DNA from: Aphelocoma coerulescens
Taxonomy: Eukaryota; Chordata; Aves; Passeriformes; Corvidae
Reading direction: 5' to 3'
Assembly: GCF_041296385.1 (NCBI RefSeq)
Contig: NW_027184084.1
Location: forward strand, 1,488,001-1,552,000
DNA: 64,000 nucleotides
Below the pieces are notes generated by a model, which was given only the letters and a program-made list of their open reading frames with translations, did not search any database and was not told the origin of the DNA. Position 1 is the stretch's first letter, and every line of letters starts with the position of its first letter. This document shows positions 30,378-42,075 of this stretch, in pieces. Position numbers and translations under genes: made by a program.

Positions 30378-31556
30378 GTGGAAGGATCGCCTCAGGTTGC
30401 TGAGTTGAACGCAGTCATCAGGGCTTTCGAAAGGTTCCCCGAACCCCTAAATTTGGTAACAGACTCTGCATATGTTGCAGGGGTAGTCTCCAGAGCCGAG
30501 CACGCCATTTTGCGTGAAGTCTCCAACATGGCCTGGTATGAGTTGCTCTCAAAGTTAATAAATCTGGTCTCCCACCGAGAGCAACCATTTTACGTGATGC
30601 ACGTCAGGTCACACACGGACCTGCCCAGGTTCATCGCAGAAGGCAACAGGAGGGCAGATGCCCTCGCTGCGCCAGCTGCGATGGCCCCGACTCCAAACGT
30701 GTTTGAGCAGGCCAAAATCGGCCATCATCTGTTCCATCAGAACGCTCCTGCCCTGGTTCGTCAATTCAATCTAAAGCATGACCAGGCCAGGGCGATTGCG
30801 GCTGCATGTCCAGAATGCCACCAGCTAGCTCTTCCTGCCATTGGTACTGGCGCAAACCCCCGTGGACTTAACAGCTGCGAAGTCTGGCAGATGGACGTGA
30901 CACATGTTGCTTCATTCGGCAGAATGAAGTACGTACATGTGTCGGTTGATACCTTCTCGGGAGCAGTTTTTGCCTCTGCCCACACAGGGGAAAAGGCTAG
31001 CGATGTCCAAAAGCACTTAGTGCAGGCATTCGCTACCCTGGGCATCCCCAAAGTCATCAAAACGGACAATGGCCCAGCGTATACGTCCAAGGAGTTCAGG
31101 AGCTTCCTGCAGCAATGGGGAATAGAACACAAGACTGGCATCCCCTATTCCCCGACAGGTCAAGCCATTGTAGAGAGGGCCCACCAAAACATCAAAAGAA
31201 TTCTTCAGCGCCAGTGCTCCTCCAAAAAGCTAGAGTCACCTGCTGTCAGGCTCTCAAAGGCATTGTTCACCCTGAATTTCCTCAACTGTGCCTTTGAGAA
31301 CCTGAACCCACCAATCGTGCAGCACTTTGGGCGGTCTCAGCGGTTGCAAATGAAAGAAAGGTCTCTGGTGTTGGTTAAGGACCCGGAGACTAGGGAGATA
31401 CAAGGGCCTTATGAACTAGTTACCTGGGGGAAAGGGTACGCATGTGTATCCACCCCCGAGGGCCCTAGGTGGATCCCATCAAAGTGGGTGAAACCGTGTA
31501 TCTCCCAGACCGTCAGGAAGGGAGATCAAATACCCCCCAAGACTGGGGTAGGTTAG
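30378..31556 (+). pseudogene. pol: ERV-C RNase H end and integrase
   Basis: 392 codons. Residues 1-100 are the RNase H C-terminal part (TDSAYVAG, HVRSHTDLP). Integrase has the HHCC site (HH at 116-117, CPEC at 144-147) and a D,D-35-E core: D173 (QMDVTH), D230 (KTDNGPAY), E266 (VERAHQ). The C-terminal domain (LVTWGKGYACVSTPEGPRWIPSKWVKP) is intact. The frame joins the upstream pol frame after a small indel, so the integrase itself looks undamaged. It stops about 100 bp before the env remnant. Confidence 0.92.
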
Positions 31557-31639
31557 TCGTGTGCCTCTCTGAGCCCCGAGCCCCAAGTTTATCCCAGTTG
31601 TTATCCCCAGTTTCAACCTCATTTTTCTAAGTTTTGTTT

Positions 31640-31945
31640 TAGTTTGGAGACATCGGAGATGGGTCCTGTGCCGTCAGCGGATGGGGATTATCCAGGTGGA
31701 CTAGATCCATTCTCCGAACCGGACTGATCTTGTTTTTTATTCTCTTGGTTGTCATAATTATGTTCGGACTGCTGAAAAAACTGCTAACCAACATGATTAT
31801 GAGCTTATCCTCCCCTGCAGAAACCAACCAAGCAGAGCTCCCCAAAGACTTTGAACTAGAGCCTATGGCCCAGGAGATGACATGGTTCGGGGACCTGTAC
31901 CCGGACTCAGAGTACTGTCCCCAACCCAAATTTATGTCATCTTAA
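31640..31945 (+). pseudogene. env: ERV-C Env C-terminal remnant
   Basis: Open frame with a basic stretch (SRWTRSILR), a membrane span (GLILFFILLVVIIMFGLL), then a hydrophilic tail of about 45 residues rich in Glu and Pro. It resembles the end of a retroviral Env transmembrane subunit; surface subunit and ectodomain are gone. No ATG precedes the hydrophobic segment in frame, so translation would need another start or splicing. Confidence 0.6.
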
Positions 31946-31946
31946 A

Positions 31947-31965
31947 AAAACAAAAAAGGAGGAGA
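31947..31965 (+). other. Polypurine tract of ERV-C
   Basis: AAAACAAAAAAGGAGGAGA directly precedes the 3' LTR. Confidence 0.85.
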
Positions 31966-32570
31966 TGTGGGAGTGTGTTTGTTTTGGTTCAGTCCAGGTC
32001 TCCCCTCTATGTTCCTTAATTTTGGTGTACCCCAGTTGGCGCCCCCCCTGTTTTATTTAAATCACCCTATCTGTCATTTTTGTCTCCTCCCAGGACCCTG
32101 TCTGTCACTCTGGCACCCCTCCCAGGCTTCTGGAAAGTTCTAGCCAGGGGGCCAGGTGACTGGTCCTGGGAAAGAAGTCCCTCCCTTCCCCTGTTATAGT
32201 TGGTTCCCTTATGTGTCCCTCGTTGTGTTTGCCGCACCCTTCCCTTCCCTGGTTGGTTGTTCTGTACCCCCCCCAGTTCTCCCCCCCCCCCCCCATAAAA
32301 TCCCCTGCACAAGATCGGCAGGTGCGCAGAGTTGTGCACCCCTGGTGGTTGAGGTCCCCCCCGTTTGGAGGACCAATAAACTTTCTGGATTTAACCCAAC
32401 TCTGAGCCTGCCCCCTTTCCTCCGCCGTCTGCCTTTAACGCCGCGGTCCCTTGGAAGGACCCACAAGCCAGACCTCTGATCCCTCCAATATCAGAGGCTG
32501 GCCCCCGCAGCCTGCTGTGTCCCGAGCTGACCAGGCTGAGAGGGAACTGTTCCTAGGGGACACAAAGGCA
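31966..32570 (+). repeat. 3' LTR of ERV-C
   Basis: 605 bp, TGTGGGAGTG ... CAAAGGCA. Nearly identical to the 5' LTR except for a cluster of substitutions and C-run length changes at 32268-32370. Confidence 0.95.
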
Positions 32571-32576
32571 GAGGGA

Positions 32577-33060
32577 TCTACTGATGTTTCTAAGGGGCTG
32601 CCTGCAACCTATGCTGAGTAAGATTAAGATGTCGAATAGTATCTTGCAAATATGAATCCTTCTGTCCACAAGGGTACTGAGTTTGCAAATATCTTTTCAG
32701 GTATACAATTTTCTAATTTCATGGTAACATCTAACATCATTACTACTGAGCAAAAAATCAGTATTAATTCAGTCCAGTCATACTTTTAAATCAAAGTTCC
32801 TGAAAAGGCAGTATACATCTTACAAGACAAGTTTTAGTAACCATACAATACATGAGTATTTCCTCTGAAGAGTTTAAACCTTGCTAAGCAGTGTTAAAGT
32901 AAGGAATTATATAATGCTATCTGCAGGCAGAAATATGCTAAATTCACACAGGTAACCTTAAATTTCTCTAATAAACAGTCCTGTCAAAATCTACAGTTTA
33001 CTGAAAATACAAAGTTAGGTTTAACAAAAGCAAAAAATGTTTCTGTGATTCAGTAAAACC
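32577..33060 (-). pseudogene. Old pol remnant copy 2, second part
   Basis: Continues the repeat interrupted by ERV-C. It aligns with 15110-15489 over its full length (shared ccttgctaagcag and aataaacaatcctgtca-like text). AT-rich, no coding recognised. Confidence 0.6.
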
Positions 33061-33461
33061 TATTTTCTAACATTAATAGTTTGCATTCACAAAGACACTA
33101 AGGTTGGGACAAAGTAAGTATTTCCCAAAAGCTCAAAATGAGACAGAACTTTTCTTAACTGTGAAATGGCATGCAAACATACTGATTTCTTGTAGGTTAG
33201 AAAGTGTGACATACAGAAAATTTTCTTTGCTGTCTTTGACACAAAGGTTGTTTCTGTAAATTTGAATATTATGCCCTTCAGGCCCTCATGATCAGCGCAG
33301 CAATTAAATAACTTTCAGAAAGCTTAACAATACCTAAATTTGCCAATTTTCTTTTACAGAAAGTATATTCAAGTTTATAAACCCAGACCTGCCATTACAA
33401 GTATATTGACAGTAACTCATTAACTGGTTTCAAAAGATACAGGAGAAGTGTTCACAAAGGA
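33061..33461. other. No recognisable feature
   Basis: AT-rich sequence without an open frame, LTR end or repeat that I can identify. It may be host sequence or a very old insertion. Confidence 0.4.
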
Positions 33462-34142
33462 TGTCTGGACTTCAGGCTTCAGGCTCTTGAAAGCTGTTTA
33501 TTGCATAGGCGAAGTTACAGCATTTCAGGCAGTGGGTATCCAGAGCCAGCCCTACAGCTGTCAGCTCCAGCTTGTAGGCATACCTGAAGCCCCTTTCTGT
33601 TCAAGTTACAAAGCATTATATACTTTTCTTTGCTGAGTATCTTAATATATAACAACCAATAAGCACCATACACAATACCTTTACATTTGCCTATAGCCTA
33701 TCATAACTGCTACCATTACCATATTATAGTCATTATTATCCAATCACAAGAGTATGTTACAATTTAAGCTTACAATAGAAAATTCTCAGACCTCTCTTCT
33801 TGCTACATTGACATTTCTTGTTTGCCTGCAATCTCTCTCTATTTGGTAAAAACATGTTTTCTATTTACTTATGCTCTTCTTGAGACTTATTTACTTGGTG
33901 AAAAACATGTCTTTTTTTGTAGTCACATACCTTTGTCCTACTCCTAAAAATCTCCTTCCAACTCATCTCCAACCTTTGCCTTCTCAGTTACTCCGTGATC
34001 ACTGTTTCAGCAAAACATCTTTTACTCTATATCAAAACTTGCTTTCATTTCTATCTCATCCTCAGTTTCTACATTCAGAGATCTTTCTGCCAAGCCTACA
34101 TATCTGTGAAACTTTCTTACCAAACTTTCATCCTTCCCAACA
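33462..34142 (-). repeat. LTR-O, solo LTR related to ERV-B
   Basis: 681 bp; the minus strand starts TGTTGGGAAGGATG and ends with CCAGACA. AATAAACAGC is read near 33501. Flanks AAAGGA (33456-33461) and AAAAGA (34143-34148) match at five of six positions, fitting a class II 6-bp duplication. Related along its length to 14143-14792. Confidence 0.8.
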
Positions 34143-34324
34143 AAAAGATACTTGCATTCTGGGAAGACTCTATGGCTGATGCACATTCAATAGTTCTATC
34201 AAGGCACTGTACAGTTATTAAATCTCTAGTATTCTCCAATATGTGCTGAAGAATAGTATGAATGTGTTTAAGTTGTTAAAAGGCACTGAGTCAGAGCTTG
34301 CTGCGGGGTGAGAGGGTCACTGTC

Positions 34325-35710
34325 TGTCATGGGTTAGCAAGCATAGTCCCGGAAGTGATGTTCTTGCAAAGGGGTGCTTACAGCTTCCTCTGTGACCTGA
34401 CCTGACAGAACCTATCAGCTGGCCAGTTTGAATATGGACAATTCTTTGAGCCACTTAAAATTGTGACTGCCTCTGTGATCCACACTTAAGAATAGACTAA
34501 CCCCCCCCCCCCCCCAGCTCTGTCTCGTTTCCGGTGCTGGGACAGGTAGTTGCAGGCCCTGTGCAGGGGCCAGTGGGCCCGGCTCAGGCCCTGCCCGGGC
34601 CAGGCCGGGCCAGGCCACAGCCATCCTGGAGCCGATGGGCCCTGTTCCACCCGCGGAACCCCCCCCACAGCGCTGCTGTGGGCAGCCGGAGCAGCCCGGT
34701 TTCCCCCCCCCTCCAGCGTGGCCAAGATTCAGCCAAAAGCTGCCCACCGCTGACCGGCAGAGGTCATGTGACCAACAGGGATAAGCTTCATTCCAGCTGC
34801 AAGGCCTAGGTGAGATTAACCCTTTTAGTGCTATGAAGAGCTGAAAACCTGAGGGAAGAGAAAGAGGAGATGCTTAAAGCTGAAATTCTGTTGTAAAGCT
34901 ATGATATATCAGAGTACCCATTGTAATTTCATGAAGGCATGGGGGATGGAGTGTTCAACTTGTGAGCAAAAGCACCTGCGCTGAGATAGGCAGATGCTGA
35001 CACAGCTGTAATTTCATGAGAAGCTTGGACAGGGAGAGATGGAAGCGATGAGGACCTTTGCTCCAAATGGAAGAGAAGAAAACCTCAGTTCCTAGAGATG
35101 CTCCCAGAGATAGTCCTAAAGATGAAGATGAGGAGGACCCTTTGCTCCCAGGGAAGGAGGAGAGCCTCTGTTCTTAGAGATGAAATGCTCCCAGAGATAG
35201 GTGAAGAGAACTTTTGTTTCTGAACAGCTCAACCTTAGAATTGTACCCCAGTAATTCAAGAGTGGACCCTCAAAAGCAGTTCTGGGAAAAGCTGCAAATC
35301 GTGGGAAGGGACTCGCATGCGAGCAGAGAACCAACCCGGGCGGCTGTCTCGTCGTGATAATGCTTTCATAGCATGGGCAAGAGAGACTCCTCTTCCTAAA
35401 TGGACTGAACAAGGTTATTATGGAAATGATAAACAGACTGAACATCTCAAGAGTTGTCTTTTTACATTGTCAGTGGGAGAAGGGAGGAGGGGGGGGGAGG
35501 AGAAGTGTTCTGAAGGTGTGGTATGATTTTTTTTTTTCCCTTCTTCTTTTAGGTCTGTTAATAAACTTCTTCATATTCTTTCAAGTTTGGTGCCTGCTTC
35601 ACATTTCTCCTAATTCTTATCTCACAGAAGGTAAATAGTAATGAGTATTTTGGACCGAACCACTACACTAAATTGGTGTTTCTGCCTGGTTACAAACCAA
35701 ACCCGCTACA
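34325..35710 (+). repeat. LTR-B copy 3 (plus orientation)
   Basis: From TGTCATGGGTTAGC to ACCCGCTACA, in reverse orientation to copies 1 and 2. AATAAACTTCTTC lies near 35561. Copies 1 and 3 share an extra ~43 bp at the 3' end absent from copy 2. No convincing target duplication. The unassigned 34149-34324 strip separates it from LTR-O. Confidence 0.8.
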
Positions 35711-35757
35711 AGTCTTTGTCAAATTTTGATTTACAGGCTTCACTCCAGTGGTAATCT

Positions 35758-36328
35758 TGATATGCAGAAAAGACTCCACTACTGGAATAAGTAGTAAAGT
35801 AGGTATGTTTATTCCAGTGCCGGGATGCATGGGGGATAATTCCTCCAAAGTCATGTGTGCCGACAGCTGCATTCAGCTTGGCATATATCGGCTTACAAGC
35901 TCCATATTCATTAAGTTTCCCAATATGCTTATACATATTCATTACCTAGCCCCACCTAGCCTCACCTCGTATTACAATGAGCCCAAAAGTCATTTACATC
36001 TGTGTTGTACTTGCGCAGTGTTGTCTGGTGGTCGTGGGCAGGGGTCTTTGGGATGAAGTAAGAGTCTTCCTCTTTCTGAACTTTTCACCTTGCTTCCCTG
36101 CGCATGCTCTTTATGTCCCTGGACCAAGTCCAAACTTCAAGGCTGGTTTAAGCTAGTTTTAGGTTCGAAAACAGGATCTTTGGTCAAGATTGTCTCTCTT
36201 TATCAATAGTCTTCTATCTTCTCATCCTGCTTTGGTAGGCACAATAAGTGTTGAGGAAGCTGTATGCGTTAACAAACAGCTTCTTAGCAAATCATTTAAC
36301 CTCTGCTTTCTCCCCTCCCCCTGATTCA
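35758..36328 (-). repeat. LTR-H, left copy
   Basis: 571 bp closely similar to 37180-37773. AATAAACATACC is read on the minus strand near 35813. Starts TGAATC on the minus strand and ends TATCA. Confidence 0.78.
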
Positions 36329-37179
36329 ATCTTTTCCATATCGTCAACACAGGGAGGGGGGAAGCAGCAGGGCGGGAGCTGTTCTGTCCTTTCCCTCAAG
36401 TGGGACAATTTCTTTGCAACTCAGTTTCATTAGTTAAAAAGGTATTTTGAAAAAAAACATTCGCGGATTGAGCTGTGTAGCCCTGGAAGGGCCCCCCGGG
36501 CCCCCACGCATGGTATAGGTGTCCGAGTCTCCCCACCGGGGCCTGCGTCGCCTTGTGCAGCTGGATGATACATAGTGAGAATGAAGTGGCGGAAAATGGG
36601 GGGGGGGGGGGGGGGGCTGGTGTGGCAGGGCTGTGCTCCAGGCGCGATTGGCGCCAGAAGGGTGGCAGGAAGACACCGCCACTCCACTTTGTGTGGAGCC
36701 GCTCGTGCTGGGACGGAGCTGCTGCCGCCGCTGGGGAAGGATGCAGGGGGGTGCAGGGGAAGTGGTGGCCCTGCAGAAGCGGCCCCGACCCATGGTGCAA
36801 ACGTTTCACCGCTAAGCACAGGAGAATCAGATGGTTCCGGAGATGGGGTAAGGGTCGTTTCAAGGGAAAATACAGGTCTTGTTTCTTTCCAGGAGTAACA
36901 GGAGCTGACTGCAATACGTCCTTCTCTGGTTCACTATCCATAAACTTCTCGGCCACTCCCTGCCTCAGCTACGTGGAGGGGTTTTTAACATCAAAGCGTC
37001 TCTCATTTAGAAAACAGTTACAAGGTTCCTTAACCCATAATAAAAATTGCTCCAATGTGGAGAACCTGTTGCAATATCTTTAAGCTGCACTGACGCTCCT
37101 GGGACACCCCTGGTCCCAAGATAGTAACAATCCCGTGGTTCTTTGTCCAGCGAATACCACTGACCTAATGGTATAGGCT
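36329..37179 (-). pseudogene. Truncated ERV interior between two LTR-H copies
   Basis: Only ~850 bp separates the two LTRs. It holds a Pro/His-rich open frame (36396-36956) with a poly-Pro run, in the place of gag, plus shorter pieces up to 37083. No capsid, pol or zinc knuckle is seen. A poly-G run (36600-36616) sits in it. I regard it as the 5' leader and start of gag of an internally deleted element; the protein assignment is weak. Confidence 0.45.
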
Positions 37180-37773
37180 TGATAGGCGGAAAATACTCCA
37201 CTACTGGAATAAGTAGTAAAGTAGGTATGTTTATTCCAGTGCCGGGATGCATGGGGGATATTTCCTCCAAATTCATGCGTGCTGACAGCTGCATTCAGCT
37301 TGGTATATATCGGGTTACAAGCTCCATATTCATTAAGTTTCCCAATACACCTATACATATTCATTACTTAGCCCCGCCTAGCCTGGCTTCGTATTATAAT
37401 GAGCCCAAAAGTCATTTACATCTGCGTTGCACTTGCGCAGTGTTGTCTGGTGGTCGTGGGCAGGGGTGTCCGTCATGAAGTAAGAGTCTTCCTCAGATGA
37501 AGTAAGGAGTCTTCCTCAGGCTGAACTTTTCACCTTGCATCCCTGCACATGATCTTTATGTCCCTGGCCCAAGCCCAAACTTCAAGGCTGGTTTAAGTTA
37601 GTTTTAGGTCTGAAAACAGGATCTTTGGTCATGGTTCCTTCTCCTTATCAATAGTCTTACATCTTCTCATTGTGCTTTGGTAGGTGCAATAAGTGTTGAG
37701 CAAGCTATATGCATTGTTTTAACAAGCAGCTCCTTGGCAAATCATTTAACCTCTGCCCCCCCACCCCGATTCA
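37180..37773 (-). repeat. LTR-H, right copy (also 3' LTR of the env locus)
   Basis: 594 bp. Its right edge meets a purine tract (AGAAAAGGGGGGAC on the minus strand, 37774-37787) and env, so it serves as 3' LTR to ERV-J. Its left edge meets a gag-like interior. Confidence 0.78.
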
Positions 37774-37809
37774 GTCCCCCCTTTTCTATAGAGTTAGTAA
37801 ATTCTTTTA

Positions 37810-38550
37810 CTAATACACAAATTCTTTTTCTAATAATCTTTTATGATAAGCATCCCTCAATGCTTTTCCATATGCATTTGACAAAGTAGTTAAAACTGAT
37901 AACTTCTTTAGCACTCTACAGTTCCAAACAAGTTCCATAATCGACAACACAAGGCAAGCACTCACCAAAATTAATAAAACAATTATGGGGTGACATAGCA
38001 TATTCAGAATGCCAGTTGCAGTAGGTGACCACCCGAAAAGCACGTCCGACCAGTTATGACTTGCATCTTGTTTTACTCTTTGCAAGATTCTGCTTATTTC
38101 TTGTGTGACATGATGGATGGTGACCAAGGTCTTTTTCCCATTCTTTCGGATTTCTCCTAAAATCTCAATTAGGTTTTGTTGCTTCACTAATTGCTTTAAT
38201 GTGAGGTCCATCCCAATAGGTGTGGGTAGCAATTTATGGTATATGGTGTAGTTAGACCTTATCAGTTGATGAGACACAACCGGTGCTAAATACGAAAAGT
38301 CACACCCAACAATCTTGGTAAAATTACAAATATAAAAATTAGAGTGATTCCTGGCAGCTACATTTATATTACTGTCATCTATCATCATAAAAGTGCTGAT
38401 AATTCTTAAGCACACACAACCTTCACCAATATATACAAATACAGTTTTCAGTGTAGTGTCTGGGTGAATCTTGTTCCACGTCAAGACATATGTCTTTGGC
38501 ATCAAGTGTATTACCTTCACAAATAAATCCTCATTGTTCTGATTTACCAA
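37810..38550 (-). pseudogene. env: ERV-J Env transmembrane subunit, C-terminal half
   Basis: 246 codons. Cys-rich ectodomain (GEGCVCLRIISTFMMID, YICNFTKIVGCDF), a leucine-rich helical part (LKQLVKQQNLIEILGEI), a membrane span (PIIVLLILVSACLVLSIM) and a ~35-residue tail. Several N-glycosylation sites. Its upstream part is at 39240-40000, separated by LTR-P. I cannot name the env family; it is not the alpharetrovirus-like type of ERV-K. Confidence 0.75.
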
Positions 38551-38559
38551 AATATGAAT

Positions 38560-39240
38560 ATCAATCTAATATCGATATCCAACAGACAAAAACTCTCTAA
38601 CAGTTTAGAGTTAGAAAGTGTATGTTTTATTTGGCTCCAGGCACTGCGTGGGATAGCTCCCTAAGATGCAGGGCCCCAATACAAGCAAACACAAAGCCTT
38701 TTATTTACAAAAATTATGAATATCCAAAATACAAGTGCATATTCATAACTTTAACACCTCCCATTCTCCACTTCGTATGGAAATGAGCTTAAATGCCATT
38801 AAGCATGTGTAGTGTGTGTTCTAAATTGAGTTGGTGGCCTTGAATTGGGTCAGTGGTCCAAAAACAGATGAAGTAACTCATCTTCCTCATTTTGACCTTT
38901 TCGCCTTTCTGAACTTTAACAATCCTAATTACTTTAGTGACCTCTAAGTTTCCTCTTGAGTGACTTTTGAATAGGTTCCCACAAAGGGAGGAAATTGGTA
39001 ATTGTCCTTGTTCCTTAGACCAACTTATCAATGTTTCTGTTCCTCGTTCTAAGCACAGCTAAGCAAACATACAAATGACAGATCATCAATTATTCAGTAA
39101 TCAATTACTAACATCTTGAAAACCGTTTCAGGTCCAGCTCTCTTAACTATTTTAATTAACTCTGGCTGGGCCCAAATTCCTTCCTATTCTAACTAATTTC
39201 AACACAGCTAGTCTATAACTAAAATATTTATATTTCTTTT
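38560..39240 (-). repeat. LTR-P inserted in ERV-J env
   Basis: Distant relative of LTR-H, with AATAAAACATACAC on the minus strand near 38615. Env coding is found on both sides. Ends are approximate and no target duplication was confirmed. Confidence 0.6.
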
Positions 39241-40105
39241 AAATCTATGTTTCAGTTCCCGTGTGATGCAAGATTCTAAATTTACTGTTTGCCATTTTAT
39301 TCTACCATCTGAGCCCATACTCTATGTTCAGAGGGGTAAAAAACTGTTCCTTCATAGTTTAGTCCCAATGCAACAATAAGATGAATTACATAAACTCTGG
39401 CATTACGTATAGTAAGTACAAAGGCAGTAGCTATGTTAGTCATTGGGTCATAAGTGAAATTTACCAAGGTCCACCAGGATTGGAGCTTTCTTTCTAACTT
39501 AGTAGCATTATTCCAAAGAGCTTCTCGGATTTCAATAGGGAAAACACCTTCATTTCCTTCTCTTATAATTAAGGAAGCTGTTGACTGCATCCATAACTGG
39601 GCTTGTATGCAGCTAAGGGCTTATGGTACATTGTCTTGAGCTACACCAAGTGTGTTTAAAATCAGTCTGTGGTCCTGGTCACTGGCCTTTGTGAAATCTG
39701 GGAATATTTTTGAGACTTGCCACTGGCTGTTTCCTAATGCTAATAGGGAGGATTGTAGGGGCTGTTTTAATTTGGTCAGGTCACTGGTTGCCGTGGCCAA
39801 TTTATTCATTAGTATCTCTGACTCAATTCCATTTATGACTCCCAGTCCTGTTCCCAGCATGCCAGTCAGGTGTCTCGGCATTCTGCCTTTGAAGGGTGTT
39901 TGCTTTTGCAGCCAGGCTGTCCACCCTTCAAAAGATGTTTGTATTAAAGGGGAGCAGGCTGGTTGGATCTAAGAAATATTAATTTGCATTAGGAATTCTA
40001 CACACTTAAGAGACCACTCTGCATTAAACAGCAATAATTGCTGGCCAGTGTTCCTCACTACATAAGGGCCAATCTCATAAATCTTTGGTTCAGGCTTAAG
40101 TGGTG
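39241..40105 (-). pseudogene. env: ERV-J Env: end of surface subunit and fusion region
   Basis: From 40105 leftward: end of the surface subunit (KIYEIGPYVVRNTGQQ), a break near 39965, and then a Gly-rich hydrophobic stretch (LGTGLGVINGIESE) like a fusion peptide or heptad-repeat start. A helical region (KLKQPLQSSLLALG) and the WWTLVNFTYDP segment (39297-39590) follow. Frame changes near 39600-39620 and 39297. It reads through to 38550 past LTR-P. Confidence 0.72.
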
Positions 40106-41008
40106 TGTCTCGGTTTTGAAAGACAGGTTTCTGCTAAGGAAGGCAGAAGCCTCCCTTGAAGTGGCAGATATAACTCCTTTCCCTCTGAGTTATTATAACT
40201 TTGAAATCAAGGGCCTTTAGGCAAAGATGTGGGAAATAGGAATAACAGTTCTTTACTATATATATATATAGATATATAACCAGTCAAAGAAAACAACAAC
40301 AACTATGACAGTAACAGCAAACACAAACCCAGTCCCAGCCTTCTCGGCTGTCAGGCTATTTCCCCTCGGGTGCAGTTCTGCTCGCAGCCGGCAGGGATCG
40401 CTGGCGGCTCCCGGTGAGCAGGGCAGGTGCGATGGATCTTCCGCGGCTGCAGGGGGCGCTCCGGAGCGAGCTCGGGGAACACACGGCACTGGTGCCCTGG
40501 GATCCCGGGGAAGGATGGAACAAAAGCTTCACAAACCCCTGGGCAGCCGATCCTGGACTCTTGGAAACAGCAGGCTAGAATGGCAGGCTGGAGCGGCAGG
40601 CACAAACACAAATCCCGGGTGGCAGACAAGATGTATCCAAAAGGGGAACCCCCCGGAGGTCCAGGCAGGCAGGGCGAGCATGGCTACAACGCAGCGAAGG
40701 CTCGAAGCAGCAGCGGGGCAGGGCGGCCACAGCCCAACCTCCAGCAGGGCAGGGAAAGCAGCCCTGGGATCCCGGCGTTGTTTCCAGCAGAAAGAAAGAC
40801 GGCCGAAAAACAGGGACCAGCAGCTCCCCCCTCTGCAGCCTCTCCGGGCACTGAAAGCGAACTGAACTCACACCCAGGTGAAAACAAAAAAAGCCTGTCG
40901 AGGCCCTTTTGTCTTCTCTTAAGTACGGCCATTTGTCCCCTAGCAACATGCATATGGGAAAAAATTCCTTTAACAGGAAAAAACTAGGACTAAACTAAAA
41001 CCCCAACA
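40106..41008 (-). repeat. Solo LTR-A in ERV-J env
   Basis: 903 bp with duplications TGGTG at 40101-40105 and 41009-41013. Same family as the ERVL-2 LTRs. From about 40312 rightward it is duplicated at 55052 onward. A (TA)n-type run lies at 40257-40278. Confidence 0.95.
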
Positions 41009-41392
41009 TGGTGTGACTTGGGTTTGGATTTGAGTGCTGGCATAGGTTGTAGTAGGCCTAGCCACGGTATTTATCTGGGATTTGAATGAGAGCCCATTAC
41101 TATCATGGGCCCAAAGACAAACAACTTCAACGGTCTGTACTAAAGTAAAATTATACCGACAATATAATTCACTTGAATGGTTACAGATTTCATCATGTTT
41201 GTCTGTAGGAGTAGTTGAAAAACTAATTTGGGTTGCTATTTTACGAGTAGATCCATTAATCATTCAGCATCCTATTTTGATTTCTTCTCCTACAGGTCCC
41301 TGAAGCTGCCAATATTTTGTTTTTCCCATTCTTGCTTTGTATACACTTGGTTTCTACGCGTGACCACAGTCAGTAGGTTTAAATCCTTTTGA
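41009..41392 (-). pseudogene. env: ERV-J Env surface subunit fragment
   Basis: Decayed surface-subunit coding (CNHSSELYCRYNFTLVQTVEVVCLWAH, split here by frame stops) with N-glycosylation sites and paired Cys. One stop lies near 41264. Further upstream text (VVTRRNQVYTKQEWEKQ) reaches 41390, where LTR-L begins. Confidence 0.65.
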
Positions 41393-41535
41393 TGCCTTAA
41401 GAGGCCTCCTAGAAACAGAGACAAGACAGGAGTACGGGAATAAATGTAGGTATTTATTTGAAAGGCCTTCAAAGGTACCCCCTGGGGAGCCAGAGGCTAT
41501 TGCCAAGATGGACCCCAAGATGGATGACTGGTCAC
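41393..41535 (-). repeat. LTR-L, left part (class I-like element)
   Basis: Begins TGCCTTAAGAGG; the other end at 47879 reads cctaaggca, forming an inverted repeat. AATAAATACC is read on the minus strand near 41449. Interrupted by ERV-K, with GGTCAC as its last six bases. Confidence 0.72.
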
Positions 41536-42075
41536 TGTCAAATTTCCCACATGTTCATGTGTCGGAGGAAAATAACTTTCAGGGATGGGACTATGCAATT
41601 ACACGAATTTATTGTTTAAAATGAAAAACGCATCAGTCTAAGTGTGAGATTTTACAATACCTCTGAATAATGGCGACTAGTCACAAGATTTAGGGTTACA
41701 TCGTAATTTATAACTTTCTTATCCAATAGACACTTAAAACGACACTTTGTTTTAGATTAATGACCTATCACCTGTGGCACTTCTCACCACAATGCAGCTA
41801 TGTCTTGACCAATAACTTCTCATGTCACGTACACACAGATGTCTCTCTTATACCATCTACATTCTTAACTTAAACTATATAAAATCACACTATTATATTT
41901 TAAAACCCTCCACCAAAACACCCAGTGTACCATTTTACTTATAGGAATACAAGTTTGTAATCCTTTTGCTTAAAGTCTATAAATCTCTGTCAATTAAGCC
42001 AGACCTAGTCTCTTCCAGGGTTGTAAATCAAAGCCTCCTTAAATTGCAGGAGTTTCTACTCCTCTGTCTCCCACA
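41536..42075 (-). repeat. 3' LTR of ERV-K
   Basis: 540 bp, on the minus strand TGTGGGAGACAG ... TTTGACA, after the purine tract AAAGGAGGGGGAGA (42076-42089). Minus-strand AATAAATTCG lies near 41608. Confidence 0.93.

Larger units (their letters stand above)
25088..32570 (+). mobile_element. ERV-C: class II provirus, plus strand
   Basis: 7483 bp with 6-bp duplications GAGGGA at 25082-25087 and 32571-32576. Order: 5' LTR, triplicated primer site, leader with two hairpins, gag, pro-pol, a short env remnant, polypurine tract, 3' LTR. Six-bp duplications, YMDD RT, a dUTPase-like leader of protease and a -1 frameshift site fit class II. Known breaks are one nonsense codon in matrix, a frame change in the proline-rich part of gag and one frameshift in RNase H. 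The LTRs are mostly identical apart from one cluster, so it is fairly young. Confidence 0.95.
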
